Origin: an uncultured Alphaproteobacteria bacterium
Lineage (GTDB): Bacteria; Pseudomonadota; Alphaproteobacteria; Caulobacterales; Caulobacteraceae
Length of the DNA: 5,691 nt
Direction of reading: 5' to 3'
NCBI GenBank assembly: GCA_903933475.1
Contig: CAIZKE010000109.1
Span: 1-5,691 of the forward strand
In this document: positions 1-5,074 of the stretch, piece after piece
How the letters are laid out: each line of letters starts with the position of its first letter
Numbering within the stretch: the first letter of the stretch is position 1
The notes under the pieces: model-generated
Seen by the model: only the letters and a program-made list of their open reading frames with translations
The model's database searches: none
Told to the model about the DNA's origin: nothing
Program-made: the position numbers and the translations under genes

Positions 1-3
1 CAT

Positions 4-112
4 TGACCCCCTCAGTCGGCTGCGCCGACAGCTCCCCCTTGGGGGAGCAATTGGCTCTCTTGTTCCTCCCCATCAGGGGGAGGTGGACCGCGAAGCGGGC
101 CGGAGGGGGTCA
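4..112. repeat. Compound palindromic intergenic repeat
   Basis: The element is bounded by a perfect 10-nt inverted repeat: TGACCCCCTC at 4-13 and GAGGGGGTCA at 103-112. Four smaller hairpins lie inside it: GTCGGC/GCCGAC (15-20 with 24-29), GCTCCCCC/GGGGGAGC (31-38 with 41-48, 2-nt loop), CCTCCCC/GGGGAGG (65-71 with 77-83) and CCGC/GCGG (88-91 with 95-98). The two halves resemble each other in inverse orientation, each reading roughly GACCCCCTC, a small GC hairpin, then a C-run. This is the look of a mobile or amplified REP-like element rather than a plain terminator. I recall similar CCCCCTC...CTCCCCC palindromes recurring between genes in Caulobacterales and sphingomonads. It begins 17 nt past the helicase stop codon, so its hairpins could also end or stabilise that transcript, but there is no T-tract. 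It contains no GANTC site, unlike the described Caulobacter CIR1/CIR2 repeats. Confidence 0.75.
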
Positions 113-129
113 GCTGAAGTCGGCTCTTC

Positions 130-1599
130 CTAGTCCACCGGGCTCCACTTGGCCGCGGTGCCCTCGCGCTTGGGGCCACGGAACTGGGACTGGTCTATAG
201 GCCGGGTAGACGCGAAGCCGTCGCCCTTCGCCTCCGGGCGGTTCCTCTGCTTGCGCAGGCCGCCGGGCAGGTCCGAGCGGCCCTCGGGCCGGGCCGAGCC
301 GTCCGCTGCACGGGCGCCACCAGAATCGCCCCTGGGAGCGCCGCTCCTCGGGGAGCCGCCCCGGGGGGCACCACCCTTGCGATGGCCGCCCTGGCCCTGA
401 CGGCCCTTGGGCTCGGAAGGCTCCTTGGCGCCGTCCGGCAGGTGGGCCGTCATGACCGAGAGGCCGGCGTCCCGCCGACGGTCCTCGTTGGGAATGTTCT
501 GGCGGGTGACTTTCAGGATGTCCTTGAGCAGGTTGCGCTCGTCGTCGGCGCAGAAGGCCACCGCCGTGCCGCCGGCACCGGCCCGGGCCGTCCGCCCGAT
601 CCTGTGGACGTAAGACTCCGGCACGTTGGGCAGTTCGTACTGGACCACGTGGCTGACCGCGTCGATGTCGATGCCCCGGGCGGCGATGTCTGTGGCGACC
701 ATGGCCCTGACCTCGCCTGCCTTGAAGGCGGCCAGGGCGCGCTCGCGCTGGCCCTGGCTCTTGTCGCCATGGATGGATGCGGCCTCGATGCCCGACTGTT
801 CGAGGGCTCGGGCCACGCGGTCGGCGCCGCGCTTGGTGCGGGTGAAGACGATCACCCGGCGGAATTCCTTGTTCTCGAACAGCTCGGCCAGCAGGGCGCG
901 CTTGCGGTCCTGCTCAACGAAGATGACCTTCTGCTGGACCTTTTCCACCGTTGTGGCCTGGGGCGCTACCGAGACCCGGACAGGATCGGGGTTCAGGAGT
1001 TCGCCGGCCAGCTTGCCGATCTCCGTGGGCATGGTGGCTGAGAAGAAGAGGTTCTGGCGGGCCTTGGGCAGGTACTTCACGATCCGCCGGATTGGCAGGA
1101 TGAAGCCCATGTCCAGCATCTGGTCGGCCTCGTCGAGGACGAAGGTCTCGACGCCCTGCAGGGAGACGGTCTTCTCGCCCAGGTGGTCGATCAGGCGGCC
1201 GGGCGTGGCAACGAGCACGTCGACGCCGGGCGCCATGGCCCGCAACTGGCCGCCGTACTTCACACCGCCGAAGATCACGGCCACGGAAACGCCGAGGTGG
1301 CGACCGTAGGCCTTGAAGCTCTCGCCGATCTGGGTGGCAAGCTCGCGGGTGGGCGACAGGATGAGTACCCGGCAGCTGCGGCGGTGAGCCGGGCGGCGGT
1401 CGGCTGCCAGGCGGTGGAGGATGGGCAGGGCGAAGGCGGCGGTCTTGCCGGTGCCGGTCTGGGCGATGCCCAGCAGGTCGCGGCCCTCGAGGATCGGGGG
1501 AATGGCCTGGGCCTGGATGGGCGTCGGCGTGGAATAGCCCTCGTCGGACAAGGCCTTGAGGAGGCCACGATCGAGGCCGAGGTCGGTGAACTGGGTCAA
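130..1599 (-). CDS. rhlE: DEAD-box ATP-dependent RNA helicase, RhlE-type
   Basis: This 489-residue protein is an ATP-driven RNA unwinding enzyme, expected in the cytoplasm in ribosome assembly and RNA turnover, often cold-linked. All superfamily 2 motifs are visible: Q motif (about 22-29, ending TPIQ), motif I AQTGTGKT (46-53), Ia PTRELA (83-88), Ib TPGR (132-135), II DEAD (156-159), III SAT (187-189), IV VIVFTR (249-254), V ATDIAARG (302-309) and VI HRIGRTAR (332-339). Phe4 fits the conserved aromatic residue upstream of the Q motif. From about residue 385 the protein becomes a low-complexity basic Gly/Arg/Pro tail with imperfect G-A/S-P-R repeats (about 410-424), typical of RhlE-like RNA-binding tails. 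The start codon is TTG at 1599-1597. No ATG or GTG in frame precedes the Q motif, and the residues after it match a normal RhlE N-terminus. The ribosome site is weak (GGAAAG about 10 nt upstream). Family is certain; the RhlE subgroup is inferred. Confidence 0.96.
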   Translation of the reverse strand: MTQFTDLGLDRGLLKALSDEGYSTPTPIQAQAIPPILEGRDLLGIAQTGTGKTAAFALPILHRLAADRRPAHRRSCRVLILSPTRELATQIGESFKAYGRHLGVSVAVIFGGVKYGGQLRAMAPGVDVLVATPGRLIDHLGEKTVSLQGVETFVLDEADQMLDMGFILPIRRIVKYLPKARQNLFFSATMPTEIGKLAGELLNPDPVRVSVAPQATTVEKVQQKVIFVEQDRKRALLAELFENKEFRRVIVFTRTKRGADRVARALEQSGIEAASIHGDKSQGQRERALAAFKAGEVRAMVATDIAARGIDIDAVSHVVQYELPNVPESYVHRIGRTARAGAGGTAVAFCADDERNLLKDILKVTRQNIPNEDRRRDAGLSVMTAHLPDGAKEPSEPKGRQGQGGHRKGGAPRGGSPRSGAPRGDSGGARAADGSARPEGRSDLPGGLRKQRNRPEAKGDGFASTRPIDQSQFRGPKREGTAAKWSPVD

Positions 1600-1667
1600 G
1601 TTGAGGTGTCTTTCCGTACGCGGAATCGTGCGGCCCCTGTCTGGGGCACCGTTCGGCGGATCTTCAT
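1596..1667 (-). other. Possible upstream ORF (23 codons) in the helicase leader
   Basis: On the minus strand an ATG at 1667-1665 opens a 23-codon frame whose TGA stop (1598-1596) overlaps the helicase TTG start (1599-1597) in the four bases TTGA. That is the geometry of translational coupling, and it would help explain how a weak TTG start with a poor ribosome site is used. A G-run (1675-1679) lies 7 nt upstream of the ATG. The predicted peptide begins MKIRRTVPQ and is basic, with no family resemblance that I recognise. In GC-rich DNA such short frames arise easily by chance, so this is a candidate regulatory uORF only. Confidence 0.2.
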
Positions 1668-1865
1668 GGGGATGCCCCCGCGCGGCGGGGCGATCTGCGA
1701 TGTCGCTTCAGGGCGCTCGACAGGCAGACTGCCGAAGCAATCCTCACGCGACTGGAACGCCGATATCGCACCGGACGAACCGGGGCGCAGGGGGGAAGTG
1801 GCCTTCCGGGCCCCGGAAGTCAAGGCCGGCTTGCCAAGGCCGGCCTGCGGGGCGATCAAGGCGGC
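1600..1865. other. Divergent intergenic region between helicase and mutT
   Basis: These 266 bases must carry promoters for the minus-strand helicase and the plus-strand mutT-kinase pair, since the genes point away from each other. I could not assign a convincing -35/-10 pair in either direction. The most AT-rich spot is the palindrome CGATATCG (1761-1768). Other visible structure is a hairpin CCCCGC/GCGGGG (1676-1681 with 1685-1690), GGCAG/CTGCC (1723-1727 with 1729-1733) nested within GCTTC/GAAGC (1705-1709 with 1734-1738), and two hairpins close to mutT, listed separately. One GAATC (1623-1627), a potential CcrM methylation site, lies 24 nt upstream of the helicase start. No credible gene is seen besides the short upstream ORF. 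Confidence 0.6.
1803..1845 (+). promoter_or_regulatory. Tandem hairpins just upstream of mutT
   Basis: Two GC-rich inverted repeats lie within 65 nt of the mutT start. The first is CTTCCGG, loop GCC, CCGGAAG (1803-1809 with 1813-1819). The second is GGCCGGC, 8-nt loop, GCCGGCC (1824-1830 with 1839-1845), which also contains a direct repeat AAGGCCGGC (1822-1830 and 1836-1844). An alternative outer pairing GGCCTT/AAGGCC (1800-1805 with 1822-1827) would compete with the second stem. No T-run follows, so a classical terminator is not supported. They could be leader structures in the mutT mRNA or the remains of a terminator from an upstream gene once next to mutT. Confidence 0.35.
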
Positions 1866-2276
1866 ATGTCCGAAACCCGCCGCCTGCTGCTCGTAACCGC
1901 CGCCGCCCTGGTCGATGTCGACGGCCGGGTGCTCATCTGCCAGCGGCCTGAAGGCAAGGCCATGGCCGGGCTCTGGGAGTTTCCCGGCGGCAAGGTCGAG
2001 GCTGGCGAATCGCCGGAGGCCTGCCTGATCCGTGAGCTGTCCGAGGAGCTGGGGATCGGCGTCACCGAGGCCTGCCTCGCCCCGTTTGTCTTTGCCAGTC
2101 ACGCCTACGACGACTTCCACCTGCTCATGCCCCTCTACCTTGTCCGGCGCTGGACAGGGGTGGTGACGGCCAGGGAGCACTCGGCCCTGGCCTGGGTGAA
2201 GCCCAGCCAGCTGGGTGACTATCCCATGCCGCCGGCGGACGCCCCCCTGGTGGCCTGGCTCCGGGACCTGGTCTGA
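1866..2276 (+). CDS. mutT: MutT-type Nudix hydrolase (8-oxo-dGTP diphosphatase)
   Basis: This 136-residue protein should hydrolyse oxidised purine nucleoside triphosphates such as 8-oxo-dGTP to the monophosphate, keeping them out of DNA. A complete Nudix box is present at residues 42-64 (G-x5-E-x7-RE-L-x-EE-x-G-I), preceded by LWEFPGG (36-42) as in Escherichia coli MutT. Metal-binding glutamates are E57, E60 and E61, and E104 probably matches MutT E98. The C-terminal PPADAP stretch (122-127) corresponds to the PPANEP of E. coli MutT, so the base-contacting Asn119 appears to be Asp125 here. Length is normal for MutT (about 130). The start is ATG with a weak AAGG (1858-1861) 4 nt upstream. The kinase gene follows after 4 nt, indicating one transcript. 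In many alphaproteobacteria, from memory, mutT follows argJ; here it does not. Nudix assignment is certain; exact substrate is inferred. Confidence 0.93.
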   Translation: MSETRRLLLVTAAALVDVDGRVLICQRPEGKAMAGLWEFPGGKVEAGESPEACLIRELSEELGIGVTEACLAPFVFASHAYDDFHLLMPLYLVRRWTGVVTAREHSALAWVKPSQLGDYPMPPADAPLVAWLRDLV

Positions 2277-2280
2277 GGCC

Positions 2281-3081
2281 ATGGCGGGGTTGGCCGAGGC
2301 CCTGGCCGCTCTCGTCCTCGCGCGGGCCGACCGGCCAGGCTGGGTGCTGGGGCTGTCCGGGGCGCAGGGCTCGGGCAAGTCCACCCTGGCGGCGAACCTC
2401 GCCGGGGCCCTGGCGGCTGCAGGGAGGTCCTGTGCAGTCCTTTCCCTCGACGACGTCTACCTCGGCCCGGAGGCCAGGGCCGACCTGGCCCGTCGGGTCC
2501 ACCCCCTCTTCGCCGTGCGCGGCCCGCCGGGCACGCATGATCCGGCCCTGGCCGTATCCATCCTGGAGGCCCTCGGCCGTTCCGGTCCGGTTCGCCTGCC
2601 ACGCTTCGACAAGGGCCGGGACGCCCCCGTTCCCGAGGCGCAGCGGCCGGTCTTCGAGAGCCCCGCCGACGTCGTCATCCTCGAGGGCTGGTGCCTGGGC
2701 GCGCGGCCTGACCCGGGGGCCGCCGTCTCCGAGCCGATCAACGCCTTGGAGCGGGAGCAGGACCCCGAGGGGACCTGGCGCGGGGCCGTGGAGGCGGCGC
2801 TCGCCGGACCCTACCGGACCCTCTTTGAGGCCCCCGACCTGACGGTCTCCCTCCGGGCCCCGGACTTTACGACCGTCCGCCGCTGGCGGGGCGAGCAGGA
2901 GTCGGACCTGGCCCGCGCCATCGCCGCCGGCCGGCCGGGCCGGGCCATGGGTGATGCCGAGCTGGACGACTTCCTGGCCCGCTACGAGCGGATCACCCGC
3001 CGGCTGATTGCCGATCCACCGGGCGACATCGTGGTTGATCTCGCCCTGGACCGGACGCCCGGACCGCTTCAGCGCCGCTGA
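2281..3081 (+). CDS. P-loop kinase, D-glycerate 3-kinase-like (COG4240 type)
   Basis: The 266-residue protein is an ATP-dependent small-molecule kinase. A Walker A loop GAQGSGKS is at 27-34, followed by SLDDVYL (55-61), where the acidic pair resembles the substrate/Mg site of the uridine kinase-pantothenate kinase fold. HPLFAVRGPPGTHD (74-87), LPRFDKGRD (106-114) and VVILEGW (131-137, Walker B-like) follow, with YERITRRL near the C-terminus. This order matches the plant/fungal/cyanobacterial D-glycerate 3-kinase family (GLYK, yeast Tda10), which phosphorylates glycerate to 3-phosphoglycerate. The bacterial members are mostly untested, so the substrate is an inference. The chosen ATG lies 4 nt after the mutT stop; upstream in-frame ATGs would place the N-terminus inside mutT and before the Walker A strand begins. 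The 3' end overlaps the convergent SAM-dependent gene by 13 nt. A uridine or pantothenate kinase role is less likely. Confidence 0.85.
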   Translation: MAGLAEALAALVLARADRPGWVLGLSGAQGSGKSTLAANLAGALAAAGRSCAVLSLDDVYLGPEARADLARRVHPLFAVRGPPGTHDPALAVSILEALGRSGPVRLPRFDKGRDAPVPEAQRPVFESPADVVILEGWCLGARPDPGAAVSEPINALEREQDPEGTWRGAVEAALAGPYRTLFEAPDLTVSLRAPDFTTVRRWRGEQESDLARAIAAGRPGRAMGDAELDDFLARYERITRRLIADPPGDIVVDLALDRTPGPLQRR

Positions 3082-3095
3082 GGCCGGGTCCCGGG
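3058..3095. terminator. Possible bidirectional terminator in the convergent overlap
   Basis: The stops of two convergent genes sit within a compound inverted repeat. The core TCAGCG-C-CGCTGA (3069-3081) is a perfect palindrome and exactly equals the overlap of the two coding regions. It is flanked by CCCGGACC (3058-3065) and GGTCCCGGG (3087-3095), which pair with a single bulged base. Together these would give a long GC-rich stem-loop in either transcript. There is no T-tract, so if it ends transcription it does so as a structure-only terminator or with Rho, as is common in GC-rich genomes. Confidence 0.45.
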
Positions 3096-3998
3096 GACGC
3101 TGTGCTCCTCCCCGCCCAGGGCGTCGGCCAGCCGCATCTTCGCGGAGCCGGGCCGCAGGGGCTTCTGCTGGGTCTCGGAGGGCGACCAGCCGGTCAGGGT
3201 GAGGATCTCGAAGGTGGCTGGCAGTCGCCCGTCGGGGTCGGCGAAATTCTGTCGGTAGATCTCAAAGGCCCGGGCCAGGACCCGCCGGGTCAGGGGCCGG
3301 GGATGGCGCTCGGCCAGGACGGAGGTCTCGCCCATCCGCCTGAGGTCGGTCATCAACTTCAGGGGATGGTCGTAGCGCACGGTCACCCGGTCGACGTCGG
3401 CCACGGGCAGGGCGAAGCCGGCCCTCTGCAGGAGGCCCGCGGCGTCTGACGGATCGGCGAAGGGCGAGACCCGGGGGCCGGCGCCGCCGGTCAGCTCCAG
3501 CTCTGCGGCGGTCAGGGACTGGCGCAACTCGGTCAGGGTCGCCCCGCCCAAGAGGGCACCGATGAACAGGCCGTCGGGCTTCAGCGCCAGCCGCGCCTGG
3601 ACCAGGGCGCCGATCACGTCATTGGCCCAGTGCAGGGACAGGCTGGAGACGATGAGGTCCAGGCTGGCCGGCGCAAAGGGCAGGCGCTCTTCGTCGGCGA
3701 GGACCCGCATCCCGCTGCGGCCGGCGAGCATCCGGCCCGACAGGTCGGCCTCGACCAAAAGGCCCACGCGAGGCGCGGCGTCGCTGGCGGCCAGGGCCTG
3801 GGCGAAGGCGCCATTGCGGGCGCCGAGGTCGACGGCGCGGGGGAAGTCGCGCATGATGGCCTCCAGGCGCATCACGATGTCGCCTGCGGCCCGGCGTTTC
3901 AGGAAGTCGGCTCCGGCATAGCCCGGGGCGGCCCTGTCCAGCCGCCGGCGCAGGAGGTCGCGGTCGAAGATCCGGGGGGGCGAGGCGGAGGACGGCAT
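3069..3998 (-). CDS. NDUFAF5-like SAM-dependent protein (methyltransferase fold)
   Basis: This 309-residue protein has a class I SAM-binding fold: motif I-like VDLGARNG (56-63), an acidic residue after the second strand (VEAD, 82-85), LPFAP (106-110), then SSLSLHWAND (118-127) and LKPDGLFIGALLGG (139-152). The stretch LSLHWxND, the GGxTLTELRQSL and PRVSPF segments (about 151-180), and the C-terminal LPATFEIL and GW followed by a GSA motif closely follow human NDUFAF5 (C20orf7), a respiratory complex I assembly factor reported to hydroxylate an arginine of NDUFS7. An equivalent act on NuoB in the bacterium is inference; many databases would say only methyltransferase or BioC-like. The GxGxG glycine loop is altered (G59-A-R-N-G63). 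The ATG at 3998-3996 begins nine residues before IFDR and overlaps the comF start; no ribosome site is obvious, and a TTG at 4010-4008 is an alternative. The 3' end overlaps the kinase gene. Confidence 0.85.
   Translation of the reverse strand: MPSSASPPRIFDRDLLRRRLDRAAPGYAGADFLKRRAAGDIVMRLEAIMRDFPRAVDLGARNGAFAQALAASDAAPRVGLLVEADLSGRMLAGRSGMRVLADEERLPFAPASLDLIVSSLSLHWANDVIGALVQARLALKPDGLFIGALLGGATLTELRQSLTAAELELTGGAGPRVSPFADPSDAAGLLQRAGFALPVADVDRVTVRYDHPLKLMTDLRRMGETSVLAERHPRPLTRRVLARAFEIYRQNFADPDGRLPATFEILTLTGWSPSETQQKPLRPGSAKMRLADALGGEEHSVPGTRPQRR
3987..3992 (+). promoter_or_regulatory. Ribosome binding site of comF
   Basis: GGAGGA lies 4 nt before the ATG at 3997, a strong though slightly close Shine-Dalgarno site. 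It decides the comF start because the next 55 or so codons contain no other ATG, GTG or TTG. The site falls inside the antisense coding region of the divergent NDUFAF5-like gene. Confidence 0.65.
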
Positions 3999-4782
3999 GG
4001 GCCGGGACAATGAACGCTTCGGCCGGGCATGGGAACCCGCAGGGCCGCTGGCCCGGGCCCGCCGGGCGGCGCTTGACCTCATCTACCCGCATCGCGCCCT
4101 CGACGACGACAGTCCGGTCCTGACACCGGGCCTGACCGCCGAGGCCTGGAATCGCATCGCCTTCCTGGAAGACCCGGTCTGTGACGGGTGCGGGACCCCC
4201 TTCGAGTTCAGCCTGGGGCCGGGCGCGCGCTGCGCGGCCTGCCTGGCCAAGCCCCGGGCCTTTGACCGCGCCCGGGCAGCCTGCCTCTACGACGAGACCT
4301 CCCGCGGACCGGTCCTGCAGTTGAAGTACGCCGACCGCACGGACCTGGCGCCCCTGTTCGTCCGCTGGATCTCGCGCTCGGCCCGGGACCTTTTGGCCGA
4401 GGCCGATGCCGTCGCCCCCGTACCCCTGCACGCCTCACGCCTGTTCCGCCGCCGCTACAACCAGGCCGCCGAGATCGCCCGGCCCCTGGCCCGGCTCTGG
4501 TCGACGGACTACCTGGCCGACACCCTGGTCCGCAGGCGGGACACCGGCGCCCAGGCCGGGCGTTCGGGAACCGGGCGACGCCGCAATGTCGCTGCGGCCT
4601 TCACCGTCCCCGACGGGCGACGCCGGACGGTGGAAGGCCGCCGCATCCTCCTCATCGACGACGTCATGACCACGGGGGCGACGCTCGAGGCCTGCGCCCG
4701 GGCCCTGCGGGCTGCGGGCGCGGCAGCGGTGGACGCCGCCGTCATCGCCAGGGTTAAAGACCCGGCAAGCCTCACCATATAG
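3997..4782 (+). CDS. comF: ComF family phosphoribosyltransferase-like protein
   Basis: The 261-residue protein has the ComF architecture: a helical N-terminus (RAALDLIYPHR, 23-33), a zinc knuckle formed by C62-x2-C65 and C79-x2-C82, a linker with ARAACLYDE and VLQLKYADR (92-114), and a C-terminal type I phosphoribosyltransferase domain. The PRPP-binding signature ILLIDDVMTTGAT is at 217-229. RRRYNQAAEIARPLA (about 148-162) is the usual ComF segment ahead of it. ComF was named for DNA uptake in Firmicutes and is related to GntX, but in alphaproteobacteria it is a widespread gene of unproven role. Most ComF proteins have a further CxxC right after the FPPR motif; here that place reads RALDDDSPV with no cysteine. 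The gene starts head to head with the NDUFAF5-like gene and is followed 30 nt later by a glutaredoxin gene, probably in one transcript. Confidence 0.92.
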   Translation: MGRDNERFGRAWEPAGPLARARRAALDLIYPHRALDDDSPVLTPGLTAEAWNRIAFLEDPVCDGCGTPFEFSLGPGARCAACLAKPRAFDRARAACLYDETSRGPVLQLKYADRTDLAPLFVRWISRSARDLLAEADAVAPVPLHASRLFRRRYNQAAEIARPLARLWSTDYLADTLVRRRDTGAQAGRSGTGRRRNVAAAFTVPDGRRRTVEGRRILLIDDVMTTGATLEACARALRAAGAAAVDAAVIARVKDPASLTI

Positions 4783-4801
4783 TCTGCACCCCGAGAGCCG
4801 A

Positions 4802-4808
4802 GGGAGAG
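4802..4808 (+). promoter_or_regulatory. Ribosome binding site of the glutaredoxin gene
   Basis: GGGAGAG lies 4 nt before the ATG at 4813, within the 30-nt gap after comF. The gap shows no terminator-like hairpin, which supports cotranscription with comF. Confidence 0.6.
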
Positions 4809-4812
4809 CCGC

Positions 4813-5070
4813 ATGGCCGCCGTGACCATCTATACCAAGCCCTTCTGCCCCTACTGCGTGCGGGCCCTGGGCCTGCTCGAACGCAAGGGTGCCGAGGTCA
4901 CCGAGATCGAGGCCGCCTTCGACGCCAATCTTCGGGCCGAGATGCTGCAGAAGTCCGGCGGCGCGGCCACCTATCCGCAGATCTTCATCGGCGACCGGCA
5001 CGTGGGCGGCTGCGACGACCTCCATGACCTTGAGGCTCAGGGCCGCCTCGACACCCTGCTGGCGGGCTGA
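4813..5070 (+). CDS. grxC: Glutaredoxin 3 (class I, dithiol)
   Basis: This 85-residue cytoplasmic protein is a glutathione-dependent disulfide reductase. The dithiol active site C12-P-Y-C15 follows the first strand VTIYTKPF, as in Escherichia coli Grx3. The cis-proline is P55, in TYPQIFIG (53-60), where most family members have T-V-P; the glutathione-binding GGCDDL is at 65-70. Length matches the GrxC family (about 83-88). It would reduce protein disulfides and glutathione mixed disulfides, and support ribonucleotide reductase. It sits between comF and a Nit1-like amidase with a 4-nt gap to the latter. I recall the order comF, grxC, carbon-nitrogen hydrolase as common in alphaproteobacteria. 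Confidence 0.96.
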   Translation: MAAVTIYTKPFCPYCVRALGLLERKGAEVTEIEAAFDANLRAEMLQKSGGAATYPQIFIGDRHVGGCDDLHDLEAQGRLDTLLAG

Positions 5071-5074
5071 GGCG

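Noticed and set aside
31..48. Stem GCTCCCCC/GGGGGAGC as a stand-alone intrinsic terminator
   Set aside because: No T-run follows on either strand, and it is one part of the larger symmetrical repeat.
311..375. Short tandem repeats in the DNA of the helicase tail as a separate repeat element
   Set aside because: The repeats are imperfect, stay in frame and encode the usual Gly/Arg/Pro-rich tail, so protein-level low complexity explains them.
382..1041. Long plus-strand open frame opposite the helicase gene
   Set aside because: It is antisense to well-conserved helicase motifs, its protein resembles no family, and such mirror frames are expected at this GC content.
1741..1770. Possible -10-like element around CGATATCG for mutT or helicase
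   Set aside because: No acceptable -35 box lies at the right spacing on either strand, so it is only an AT-rich palindrome.
1596..2384. Long minus-strand open frame across mutT and the intergenic region
   Set aside because: Most of it is antisense to mutT, which has a perfect Nudix box. Only its last 23 codons, in the helicase leader, are kept as a possible upstream ORF.
3102..4431. Open frames on both strands overlapping the NDUFAF5-like gene and comF
   Set aside because: They are out of frame with, or antisense to, two genes that have clear family motifs; their translations are low-complexity Arg/Pro/Gly/Ala sequence.
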